DNA of 8,399 bases from Phycisphaerales bacterium (GCA_003153655.1 PMAK01000155.1:1616-10014), one strand, 5' to 3'; counted from the stretch's first letter, positions 1-6,347 are shown. Notes: a model not told the origin generated them from the sequence alone. Numbers and translations: made by a program.

Positions 1-60
1 ATCTGTGTGCATCTGATTTTTATCTGTGGCTAAAACTCTTCGCGGCGGCTTGGCGGCTGA
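1..60. repeat. ATCTGTG-type intergenic repetitive tract
   Basis: The sequence shows three imperfect spaced copies of a heptamer: ATCTGTG at 1-7, ATCTGAT at 11-17 and ATCTGTG at 22-28. A purine/C phrase follows in which GCGGCT and TGGCGGCT recur (43-60). Read on the minus strand it is a run of CACAGAT-like units preceded by CGCCAAG-like units. From memory this resembles dispersed intergenic tracts seen in planctomycete, verrucomicrobial and deltaproteobacterial genomes, but I cannot search for copies. It lies downstream of the lutC stop and shows no coding character. Confidence 0.4.
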
Positions 61-64
61 AAGT

Positions 65-79
65 CCCGATTACATCGGG
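65..79 (-). terminator. weak hairpin downstream of lutC
   Basis: CCCGAT and ATCGGG form a perfect 6-bp stem with a 3-nt loop, starting about 14 nt after the lutC stop. On the minus strand it is followed by ACTTTC, not a real T-tract, so it is a poor intrinsic terminator. It may only be a 3'-end stabilising structure. On the plus strand a T-rich run (87-95) lies about 8 nt beyond the stem, too far for a standard terminator. No other terminator for the lut operon is visible before the window edge. Confidence 0.3.
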
Positions 80-93
80 GTTCGATTGTTTTT

Positions 94-732
94 TTAGGGG
101 AGGAGGAAGATTTGGACTAGGCCGGGGCCGTGGACTCCTGTTACTAATGCGCCTTCTATGTCGGCGGTTTTGGAGGGGCCTGTTATCAGGGTGATGTTTG
201 GGGTTCGGGGGTCTTTGGTTATTTTTTGCATCAGGTCGATCAGGTCGGGGAGGATATTGGTTGTTTCTACTATTGCTATATGGATGGGCGGGATCAGGGA
301 GAGGGCGCGGCCCTGGTTCTTGCTCGGGCGGATGACCAGGGAGCCGGTTTCTGCTACGGCGGCGTAGACGTCGGTGATGCCGCAGTCCTGGTCGTAGGTG
401 GAATCTAATGTGGTTTCGTCCCAGCGATTTAGTGTCAGGTTGGCGGCGCGGATTGCGGGTTCGATTTTCAGGTGATCTAACAGGGGGGAGATGGAGATGC
501 CGATCTTTTGGCATTGATGTAGTTGGAGGAAGGCTACTATTCGCGATGGGATTTGGTCTGGGGTTGTGCGCTCTATTTTGAAATGGGCCTGGGCTGCGGA
601 TTTTGTGAAGAGGTCCGGCAGGTTGGCATCGCGCGGGGCGAGGCGGGCGATGGCTTCGGGAATCTCGGGTGGAATCGGGGGATTTTTCAGGGGCTCGGTG
701 CGGCCGAGGGCTTTGCGGACTTGGTTGATCAT
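94..732 (-). CDS. lutC: LutC, LUD-domain subunit of the L-lactate utilization complex
   Basis: This 212-aa protein belongs to the LutC/YkgG family (LUD domain), the third part of the LutABC iron-sulfur complex that oxidises L-lactate to pyruvate in the cytoplasm. The N-terminal helix is MINQVRKALGR. The family core GITDVYAAVAETGSLVI lies at about 118-134, and the C-terminal signature TGPSKTADIEGALVTGVHGP at about 184-203. The family is usually around 200-240 aa, so it looks complete. The start ATG at 732 is chosen because it overlaps the upstream glycosyltransferase stop as ATGA, a 4-nt overlap that implies translational coupling. A modest GAGG lies 8 nt upstream (741-744). Longer in-frame extensions run through the upstream gene and are shadows. 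There is no cysteine cluster, as expected for LutC. The family call is firm; lactate as substrate is inferred from the family and from lutA and lutB nearby. Confidence 0.92.
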   Translation of the reverse strand: MINQVRKALGRTEPLKNPPIPPEIPEAIARLAPRDANLPDLFTKSAAQAHFKIERTTPDQIPSRIVAFLQLHQCQKIGISISPLLDHLKIEPAIRAANLTLNRWDETTLDSTYDQDCGITDVYAAVAETGSLVIRPSKNQGRALSLIPPIHIAIVETTNILPDLIDLMQKITKDPRTPNITLITGPSKTADIEGALVTGVHGPGLVQIFLLP

Positions 733-2453
733 GGGATTAGCCTCGGGGCCGCGGCCTGGGCGGCTGGGGTGCATGCGTAAATGGTTCGGCCTTCGCTGAT
801 GTCCGCGTAGACGATCGGGAGAGGCCATTTTTCGGCGCTCAATAGATAGGGTAATGCGCCGGCTTGTGCCAGATCGCGGGCCTCGGTGGGCCAGTTTTCG
901 GAGGTGGCGGGATAGCAGGTGCGATCGGTTGCGAATTCCACGAGTTTGTTTTCGAGGCGGGATTGTTCGATTACCAGGAACGCGGAATTGCCGGGGAGTT
1001 TGGCGGCGAATTCGCCGACGGTTTGGAAGTTGGGGGTGTTGGCGTTGATTTGGGTTACTTCTGTGGCGACTTTCAGGTAGCCGGGGGCGTGGCTGGTTTT
1101 CCAGAAAGTTATTGCTAATAGGATTGTGGCGAGGGTGGAGATCCCCACGGCGGCGCGGTGGGCTTTTGGGGGGAGCATGAGTGTGTGGAACAAAACTCCG
1201 ACGGCTAATGCGGCCAGAACTTGCCAGAGGACCCAGAGGTGTTGGCGCATGATGGCGGCGAAGGCGGTTGGGTGTTGGCCCCAGTTTTCCGGGCGGGTGG
1301 GGATGGAGTTGTGGTTTAGAAATAGGAGCGCGAGGAGCGCGGAGGTTAGCCAGGCGCCGAGGGCGAGGCGGTCGCGTCGGGTGGCGCGGGAGATGAGGTA
1401 GCCGAACATTAGCCAGGCGGCGGGCCAGCCTATGAGGGTGGCGCACATGGGTTTGGAGGTGGCGAGGAGGTTGGGGAGGATGACCCCCCCCGCCCAGGCG
1501 AGGATGAGCCAGTGTTCTCGTTTTTTATTCTGGAATGCGCGGAAGAGGAAGATGATGCCGGCGGCGATGATCGCGGGGTAGTAGACGTGGAAGATGTCGA
1601 TCCAATAGTAGAAGACGACCTGGTCCCAGGGGGCGGCCCAGTTTTCGATGTTTTCGTTGAGGTGGTGAAGGATTTCGGCGTTTTCGTGTAGGAATTCGTG
1701 GGGGTAGCGGATGGCGATGGAGAGCATCCATGGAGCGATGGTCAATATTGTTGTAATTAATAGGATTGCAAATTTTCGGAGATTCCGGGGCGGCACGCCC
1801 CGGCTCTGTGGGCTCTGTGATGCGGTCATCAACGCGATTAGAGCGAGAGGGGTGACGATTAGTGCGGGGTATGTTTTTGAGAGAAAGGCTAAACCTTGCG
1901 AGATCCCGCAGCAGATGAGCGGCCATTTTTTTTTGGAGGTCATAGCGACCGTCAGGAAATAGATGGAGAGTTCTGTCCAGAAGAGGAGAGAGATGTCTAC
2001 GTGATCGCTGAAGACGTAGCCGTGGGTGAGCATGAGGATGACGGGATTGAAGGCCTGGAGTGCGGCGGCGATTAAACCCGCTGTGCGGTCTAGTAGCCGT
2101 GCGCCGATTAAATAGGTCAGGCCTGCGGCCAAGGTGGAGAGGATTACTGAGGGGAGGCGGAGGGCGAGCGTGTTTACGCCGAGGATTGCGAAGGACGCGG
2201 CGATTTGCCACATGGCGAGCGGGGGTTTGTGGAGCCAGATGTGGTTGGAGAGCCAGTCGTCGTGGTTATAGGGGAGGAAGGGGTGATCGACGAGCGTGGG
2301 GGTGAATGGATGCTTCAGGAAATTTCTGGCGACGATGGCATGGAAGACTTCGTCGAGGGGTTTGATGGCTGCGTGATCGAGGTTGTGGATTTTCAGGGCG
2401 AAGGATGAGCCGAGGATTAGAAGCAGGAGAGCGCCTGCCTGACGCGCGGTCAC
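729..2453 (-). CDS. GT39/ArnT-like polytopic membrane glycosyltransferase
   Basis: This 574-aa integral membrane protein looks like a GT-C fold glycosyltransferase of the GT39/PMT-ArnT superfamily, which moves sugars from lipid-linked donors on the outer side of the membrane. The first membrane helix (about residues 6-20) leads into a loop with LDEVFHA; D34-E35 is the acidic pair expected in this family. HKPPLAMW (75-82) matches the conserved KPP motif. Many hydrophobic helices follow to about residue 475, then a soluble C-terminal domain of roughly 95 residues. The start is taken as GTG at 2453, which overlaps the lutB stop as GTGA and has GGAAAGG 6 nt upstream (2460-2466). Its own stop overlaps the lutC ATG. 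It therefore sits as a tightly coupled gene inside a lutABC operon, which is unexpected. It contains an A9 tract, a G8 tract and a GC-rich palindrome. The acceptor substrate is unknown. Confidence 0.85.
   Translation of the reverse strand: MTARQAGALLLLILGSSFALKIHNLDHAAIKPLDEVFHAIVARNFLKHPFTPTLVDHPFLPYNHDDWLSNHIWLHKPPLAMWQIAASFAILGVNTLALRLPSVILSTLAAGLTYLIGARLLDRTAGLIAAALQAFNPVILMLTHGYVFSDHVDISLLFWTELSIYFLTVAMTSKKKWPLICCGISQGLAFLSKTYPALIVTPLALIALMTASQSPQSRGVPPRNLRKFAILLITTILTIAPWMLSIAIRYPHEFLHENAEILHHLNENIENWAAPWDQVVFYYWIDIFHVYYPAIIAAGIIFLFRAFQNKKREHWLILAWAGGVILPNLLATSKPMCATLIGWPAAWLMFGYLISRATRRDRLALGAWLTSALLALLFLNHNSIPTRPENWGQHPTAFAAIMRQHLWVLWQVLAALAVGVLFHTLMLPPKAHRAAVGISTLATILLAITFWKTSHAPGYLKVATEVTQINANTPNFQTVGEFAAKLPGNSAFLVIEQSRLENKLVEFATDRTCYPATSENWPTEARDLAQAGALPYLLSAEKWPLPIVYADISEGRTIYACTPAAQAAAPRLIP
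1785..1819. repeat. GC-rich palindrome plus 9-bp tandem duplication inside the GT39 gene
   Basis: CCGGGGCG (1785-1792) and CGCCCCGG (1796-1803) form a perfect 8-bp inverted repeat around a 3-nt centre. GGCTCTGTG follows twice in tandem (1802-1810 and 1811-1819). It lies in the part of the glycosyltransferase gene that encodes a hydrophilic loop (QSPQSRGVPPR) between two membrane helices, and it keeps the reading frame. It resembles a small REP-like palindromic element accepted in a loop. Whether it is dispersed in the genome cannot be seen here. Confidence 0.5.
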
Positions 2454-3862
2454 TTGCGGCCTTTCCAGATTTGGTGGAATGTTTTTTTTGCAGGTGCGGG
2501 CATGTCGCGGATTTGGGTCCAGCCGGCTGTGAAGGTCGGGAGGGAGCGAATCCAATTGGTTTTGTGGGCGCGGCGGCGGAGGTCGAATTTTTGCAGGGCG
2601 CAGACGATGTAATAGGTGAATGGCGTTTTCATTGCCCAGGCCCAGGCTTTGTAGATGAAGCGTTCGGAGTTGGTGTTGATTTTTCGATTATTGATGTCGC
2701 GGCGGAGATTGATGAGGTGTTTGGGGATGTTGATTTTTACGGGACAGACTTCGTAGCAGGCGCCGCACAGGCTGCTGGCGTTGGGGAGGTCCTGGAATTT
2801 TTCCAGGCCCTGGAAGAGGGGCGTGATGAGTGCGCCGATGGGGCCGGGGTAGACGCTGCCGTAGGCGTGGCCGCCTATTTTGCGGTAGACGGGGCAGGCG
2901 TTAAGGCATGCGCCGCAGCGGATACAGCGGAGGGTTTCGCGGTATTCGGGGCTGGCGAGGATTTCGGTGCGGCCGTTGTTGAGGAGGACGATGTGAAATT
3001 CTTCGGGGCCGTCTTTTTCGCCCCCCTGCCGCGGGCCGCCGAAGATGCTGGTGTAGATGGTCATGGGCTGTCCGGTGGCGCTGCGGGCGAGGAGTTTGAG
3101 CATGACGGCGAGATCGGAGAGACGGGGGATTAGTTTTTCTATGCCGACGAGACTGATGAGGACGCGCGGGGTGGTGATGGATTGGCGGGCATTGCCTTCA
3201 TTTTCGACGACGCAGATTTGGCCGGTCTGGGCGATGAGGAAATTTCCGCCGGTGATTCCGAGGTCGGCGTTGCGGAATTTGTTGCGGAGATAGATTCTGG
3301 CCTGTGCGGTGAGGGCCGGGGGATCGTCGTTGTATGGGGTTTTGAAATATTCGCTGAAGAGTTTGGCGATGGAGGCGCGGTCTTTGTGCATGACGGGGGC
3401 GACGATATGGCTGGGTTTGTCGTGACTGATCTGGATGATGAATTCGCCGAGGTCGGTTTCGACGAGATCGAGTCCTGCGGCTTCGAGATGCTCGGCGAGC
3501 TCGATTTCTTCGCTGGCCATGGATTTGCTTTTGATGACGCGGGTGCAGGCGGATTTTTTAGCGATATCCGCGATGATTTTTTGGGCGGCTGCGCCGTCGT
3601 GGGCGTAATGGACATGGCCGCCGTTTTGCTGGACCGCGGACTGGAATTGCTCGAGGTAATAATCGAGGTGATCGAGGGTGTGCTGCTTGATTTCGCCGGC
3701 TAAGGCGCGGAGGGCGTCGGGATTGGGGAGGTCGAGCATGCGGTCGCGGCGGCCCTCGTATTGGCGGAGGGTGTTGGCGCTGACGGCGTTGCGGAGGCGA
3801 TCATCGGCGGTGGATTTTGTGCTGAGGGCGTGGAAATCGAAATCGGGGGTTGTGGAAGCCAT
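2450..3862 (-). CDS. lutB: LutB, iron-sulfur subunit of the L-lactate utilization complex
   Basis: This 470-aa protein is a full-length LutB/YkgF homologue (Bacillus subtilis LutB is of similar size). An N-terminal LUD domain spans about 60-300, with GITGGNFLIAQTGQICVVEN at about 202-221. A ferredoxin-like region follows: CIRCGACLNACPVY has C313, C316, C319 and C323, and CGACYEVCPVKI has C366, C369 and C373, enough for two 4Fe-4S clusters. The tail (400-470) is basic. It should carry electrons within the LutABC complex that oxidises L-lactate. The start ATG at 3862 (MASTTPDF) is preferred because homology starts soon after and longer versions would run into lutA. The gap to the lutA stop is 26 nt and shows no purine-rich ribosome binding site. 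Its stop overlaps the next gene's GTG by 4 nt. Confidence 0.93.
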   Translation of the reverse strand: MASTTPDFDFHALSTKSTADDRLRNAVSANTLRQYEGRRDRMLDLPNPDALRALAGEIKQHTLDHLDYYLEQFQSAVQQNGGHVHYAHDGAAAQKIIADIAKKSACTRVIKSKSMASEEIELAEHLEAAGLDLVETDLGEFIIQISHDKPSHIVAPVMHKDRASIAKLFSEYFKTPYNDDPPALTAQARIYLRNKFRNADLGITGGNFLIAQTGQICVVENEGNARQSITTPRVLISLVGIEKLIPRLSDLAVMLKLLARSATGQPMTIYTSIFGGPRQGGEKDGPEEFHIVLLNNGRTEILASPEYRETLRCIRCGACLNACPVYRKIGGHAYGSVYPGPIGALITPLFQGLEKFQDLPNASSLCGACYEVCPVKINIPKHLINLRRDINNRKINTNSERFIYKAWAWAMKTPFTYYIVCALQKFDLRRRAHKTNWIRSLPTFTAGWTQIRDMPAPAKKTFHQIWKGRK

Positions 3863-3888
3863 GGGTTGAGGGGACTGACGATGGAAGT

Positions 3889-4638
3889 TTACCACGCGTG
3901 GATATCGATTCCCATTGCTTCGGCGATGAGTTCGGCGATGTGCTTGATGCGGGTTTGCATTTTTTGGCGGTGGCACATGCCGGAGATGTTCATGGTGCAG
4001 CCGGCGTCGTTGCAGATGACGGTTTGAGCGCCGCTGCGGGCGATGCAGTTGATTTTGTCGTCAACGATCGCGCCGCTGATGGCGGGATATTTGATGGCGA
4101 AGGTGCCGCCGAAACCGCAGCATTGGTCGGTGCGTTCGAGGGGTTTGAAATCGACGTTACCGATTTGGCTGAGGAGGCGGACGCCTTCGTCTTTCAGGCC
4201 GATGCCGCGGAGGTGACAGGTGTAGTGATAGGTGATTTCCTGTTTGGCGGGGAGCTTGAATGGGGTTAGATCGACTTTCAGGATTTTGTCGAGGAATTCG
4301 ACGAACTCGAAGGTTTTGGCGCGGAGATCGTTCATGGGCTTTTGCCACTGGGGATCGTTGTGGAGGAGTTCATGGTATTGCTCGCGAACCATTGCGCAGC
4401 AGGAGCCTGAGGGGGTAACGACGTGTTCGTAGGGCGCGAAGATTTCGATCATGCGGGTGGCAAGGGGGCGGGCGTCGGCGTGGAAGCCGTTGTTGAAGAA
4501 GGGTTGGCCGCAGCAGGTTTGAGATTCGGGGAAGACGACCTGGCAGCCGAAATGTTCGAGGATTTTGGTGACGGCGACGCCGACGTGCGGATAGAACTGG
4601 TCGGTCAGGCAGGTAATGAAGAGCGCGACCTGGGGCAT
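3889..4638 (-). CDS. lutA: LutA, cysteine-rich CCG-domain subunit of the L-lactate utilization complex
   Basis: This 249-aa protein is a LutA/YkgE homologue with two cysteine-rich CCG domains like those of heterodisulfide reductase HdrB and glycolate oxidase GlcF. The start MPQVALFITCLTDQFYPHVG is typical of the family. The first CCG repeat has TCCGQP (C42-C43) and SGSCC (C80-C81). The second has C141 (TCHLRG), QCCGFGG (C173-C174), C209 and C213 (CNDAGC). All expected cysteines are present. It is the first gene of the lut block, and lutB starts 26 nt after its stop. The ATG at 4638 is chosen over an in-frame TTG at 4656 that would add six residues. The region just upstream reads CCTCCT, not a Shine-Dalgarno sequence. 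The flagellin terminator ends only 34 nt before this start. Confidence 0.93.
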   Translation of the reverse strand: MPQVALFITCLTDQFYPHVGVAVTKILEHFGCQVVFPESQTCCGQPFFNNGFHADARPLATRMIEIFAPYEHVVTPSGSCCAMVREQYHELLHNDPQWQKPMNDLRAKTFEFVEFLDKILKVDLTPFKLPAKQEITYHYTCHLRGIGLKDEGVRLLSQIGNVDFKPLERTDQCCGFGGTFAIKYPAISGAIVDDKINCIARSGAQTVICNDAGCTMNISGMCHRQKMQTRIKHIAELIAEAMGIDIHAW

Positions 4639-4656
4639 TGAGGAGGACTGTAGCAA

Positions 4657-4666
4657 ATCAATTGAT
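4657..4666. promoter_or_regulatory. 10-bp palindrome in the short lutA leader (possible operator)
   Basis: ATCAATTGAT is a perfect 10-bp palindrome. It lies in the 34-nt space between the end of the flagellin terminator and the lutA ATG. Lactate operons are often controlled by GntR-type repressors (LutR/LldR), so an operator here is plausible. However, the half-sites do not match a GntR consensus I can name, and short AT-rich palindromes occur by chance. I see no convincing -35/-10 pair in the gap. Confidence 0.22.
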
Positions 4667-4672
4667 GAAATG

Positions 4673-4706
4673 AAAAACGCCCCCGACCTTTCAGGCCGGG
4701 GGCGTT
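4673..4706 (-). terminator. strong intrinsic terminator of the second flagellin gene
   Basis: On the minus strand the arms at 4706-4693 and 4689-4676 pair over 14 bp, including one G-U pair and a run of five G-C pairs, with a 3-nt loop. A T-tract follows (4677-4673, then CATTT). It lies about 44 nt after the flagellin stop. It should separate the motility block from the lut genes and ends 34 nt before the lutA start. Confidence 0.92.
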
Positions 4707-4749
4707 GTTACGCTCGTGAGAAAGGATTTTTCGATCCGGTCAGATTCTA

Positions 4750-6162
4750 TTAAACATGTTGCAGCAGCGTAAGCACGTTCTGGGGCTGCGAGTTCGCAGT
4801 GGACAGAACCGTGGTTGCCGCCTGCGACAGGATCTGATCCCGTGTCAGGTTTGAAGTCTCTGCCGCGAAATTCGTGTCCATGATCGCCGATTCGGCGGAC
4901 GACACGTTCTCGTAAGCGACGCCCAGACTGCTTACCGTCGAACCGATGGTGAAGGTCTGGAACGCACCCAGCCGACCTCGAAGCGTGCTCACCTGTGTGA
5001 TGGCGCTGTCGAGAACGTTCTGAGCGGTCGTCAGGTTGCTGCTGGAGAGGTCATTGGCTCCGCCGCTTCCGAGTGAGCTCAGGAATCCGTTGAAGGAGTC
5101 GCCGAGATCGCCTGTGGAAACCGAACCGATGCCGATCGACGCTTTGCCGTTCTCAGAAACCTGAGAACCGAGTTGGAACGTCGCGCCGCCACCCGTGATG
5201 TAGAAAGTGCTGGACTGGGGCTTATCGAAGGTCGACGCAATGTTGAAGCTCACGTCGAGCGAGGAGTTACGATAGCTGATGTCCAGACCGGTGGCTTCAG
5301 CTTGAGCGCCGTTGACGGTCACATTGGCATCTTTGCCAGTGGTTTCATTGCCGCTGAAGGCTGTTTTCAGTTTGCCGGAAATGACCTGCACGCTGGCGAA
5401 CTGGGCCGAGCCGTACTGCGTGGAGTTGATGCGGAGGCCGCCGGCGCTGGTTTGCGCCGAAAGACCTGTCGCGTTCTTCACGCCGTTGATCGCGGTTGCG
5501 ATTGAGCTGACGGTTGCACCGGAAGCGAAGGACAACTGGGTGCTGCCCAGATTGCCGGCGACTTGCAGGGTGACGGTGTTGCCGCTGATGTTGCCACCGG
5601 TGTAGGTCAGGATCGCTGTTTTAGCGGAACCGACGACCTGCACCGCAACGGCGACCTTGCCCCCATCGGGAACAAGCGCGCTGTTGATTGACAGATTCGT
5701 GACCGCGGAGGCCACGCTGCTGGTGGTGTAGGACAGGTTGCCGTTCAAAAGCTGACGGCCTTCGAAGGTGGTTGACTGCGAGATGCGATTGATGGTCGAC
5801 AAGATCGAGTCGACCTGCAATTGGTTAGCAGCAACTTCGGAGCTGCTCAAACCACCGGTGTTAGCCGCTTGTCCGACGAGGCCCTGAAGCTGGGTCAGAA
5901 GCGAGCTGACTTCGTTCAAGCCACCTTCGGCGGTTCCGATAACATTGCCAGCGAGGCTGGCGTTGCCGATGGCGGTCTGAATTCCGGTCTGTTCCTGTTG
6001 CAGAGCCAAACCGGCGATGAGGCCGGCCGGGTTGTCTGCACCACTATTGATCTGCAAACCCGTGCTGAGCCGTTCAAGGCTCGTATTCAGGGCTGTATTG
6101 TTTTGCAGCAGAGAATTCTGTGCAATAAGCGAACTGACGTTCGTGTTAATTACGCTACTCAT
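4750..6162 (-). CDS. fliC: flagellin (second, distal copy)
   Basis: This 470-aa protein is an exported structural flagellin forming the flagellar filament. The N-terminal D0/D1 part (about 1-145) begins MSSVINTNVSSLIAQN and contains LNTSLERLSTGLQINSGADN. A flagellin IN-type segment lies at about 211-238 (SFASGATVSSIATAINGV). An ITGGGATFQLGSQV block at 322-335 is shared with the upstream flagellin. The C-terminal D1/D0 part (about 380-470) contains LRGRLGAF and ends QNVLTLLQHV. There is no signal peptide, as expected for type III export. The ATG at 6162 has GGAGAG 6 nt upstream (6169-6174). It differs widely from the first flagellin in the middle, so the two are old paralogues, not a recent duplication. 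It has its own sigma-28-like promoter and terminator. TAA is followed in frame by TAG. Confidence 0.95.
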   Translation of the reverse strand: MSSVINTNVSSLIAQNSLLQNNTALNTSLERLSTGLQINSGADNPAGLIAGLALQQEQTGIQTAIGNASLAGNVIGTAEGGLNEVSSLLTQLQGLVGQAANTGGLSSSEVAANQLQVDSILSTINRISQSTTFEGRQLLNGNLSYTTSSVASAVTNLSINSALVPDGGKVAVAVQVVGSAKTAILTYTGGNISGNTVTLQVAGNLGSTQLSFASGATVSSIATAINGVKNATGLSAQTSAGGLRINSTQYGSAQFASVQVISGKLKTAFSGNETTGKDANVTVNGAQAEATGLDISYRNSSLDVSFNIASTFDKPQSSTFYITGGGATFQLGSQVSENGKASIGIGSVSTGDLGDSFNGFLSSLGSGGANDLSSSNLTTAQNVLDSAITQVSTLRGRLGAFQTFTIGSTVSSLGVAYENVSSAESAIMDTNFAAETSNLTRDQILSQAATTVLSTANSQPQNVLTLLQHV

Positions 6163-6168
6163 ATGTGT

Positions 6169-6174
6169 CTCTCC
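6169..6174 (-). promoter_or_regulatory. Shine-Dalgarno of the second flagellin, overlapping a GGA motif
   Basis: GGAGAG lies 6 nt before the ATG at 6162 and fixes the start. Its GGA (6174-6172) is 19 nt downstream of the GGA core of the candidate CsrA site at 6190-6198. One CsrA dimer could therefore bridge both and block ribosome access. Confidence 0.75.
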
Positions 6175-6189
6175 GTGACGGAAAAGCCA

Positions 6190-6198
6190 ATCCCTGTA
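6190..6198 (-). promoter_or_regulatory. candidate high-affinity CsrA binding site in the flagellin leader
   Basis: The minus strand reads TACAGGGAT. This matches nine consecutive positions of the CsrA SELEX consensus RUACARGGAUGU, with the last two positions (GU) differing and the first being U. It lies 28 nt upstream of the start codon. The spacing of 19 nt to the GGA in the Shine-Dalgarno resembles the dual-site architecture known for CsrA-repressed leaders such as Bacillus hag and E. coli glgC. A hairpin presenting the GGA is not obvious here. Confidence 0.5.
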
Positions 6199-6242
6199 AT
6201 CATGATCGCTGGCAGGTCAGGGTAAACCTCCAGCACCCACTG

Positions 6243-6272
6243 GCGCTGAGCCGTTACGCGACGGCTCTGCGC
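6243..6272 (-). other. stable hairpin in the second flagellin leader
   Basis: GAGCCGT pairs perfectly with ACGGCTC (7 bp) around a 6-nt loop. Beyond a single A-A mismatch the stem continues with GCGC/GCGC (4 bp). It lies in the predicted 5' untranslated region between the promoter and the Shine-Dalgarno. No T-tract follows, so it is not a terminator. It may shape the leader or stabilise the mRNA. Confidence 0.55.
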
Positions 6273-6303
6273 GGATCAATTTCCGGCTGCTCCTTTCTCG
6301 CAA

Positions 6304-6347
6304 GTATGCCGGGCGTTAGACGAATCACTCGTCACCGCGGGGCATAC
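6304..6347 (-). other. branched 5'-terminal stem-loop of the second flagellin mRNA
   Basis: GTATGCC (minus strand 6347-6341) pairs with GGCATAC (6310-6304) over 7 bp. Inside are GCG/CGC (3 bp) and GACGA/TCGTC (5 bp) separated by small internal loops, closed by a 5-nt loop. The outer arm starts about where transcription from the sigma-28-like promoter should begin, so the mRNA would start in a hairpin. An alternative pairing CCGGC/GCCGG with sequence farther downstream would compete with the outer stem. I do not recognise a known riboswitch class. Confidence 0.5.

Noticed and set aside
20..514. A minus-strand frame of 164 codons overlapping lutC
   Set aside because: It is extremely Arg/Pro/His-rich, as expected for a shifted frame of a C-rich coding strand. 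The overlapping LutC frame carries real family motifs.
2405..3133. A 242-codon plus-strand open frame opposite lutB
   Set aside because: It is antisense to a clearly homologous gene, has low-complexity Gly/Ala/Asp/Val composition typical of reverse-frame shadows in GC-rich DNA, and shows no family motif.
3977..4656. An upstream TTG start for lutA at 4656
   Set aside because: It would add six residues (MLQSSS) with no family similarity. The ATG at 4638 matches the usual LutA N-terminus.
6243..6347. A class I c-di-GMP (GEMM) riboswitch in the second flagellin leader
   Set aside because: GCGCAGAGCC and a nearby GGTTTACC faintly recall GEMM elements, but the conserved GACGCAAAG stretch and a GNRA tetraloop with its receptor are not present, so I do not call it.
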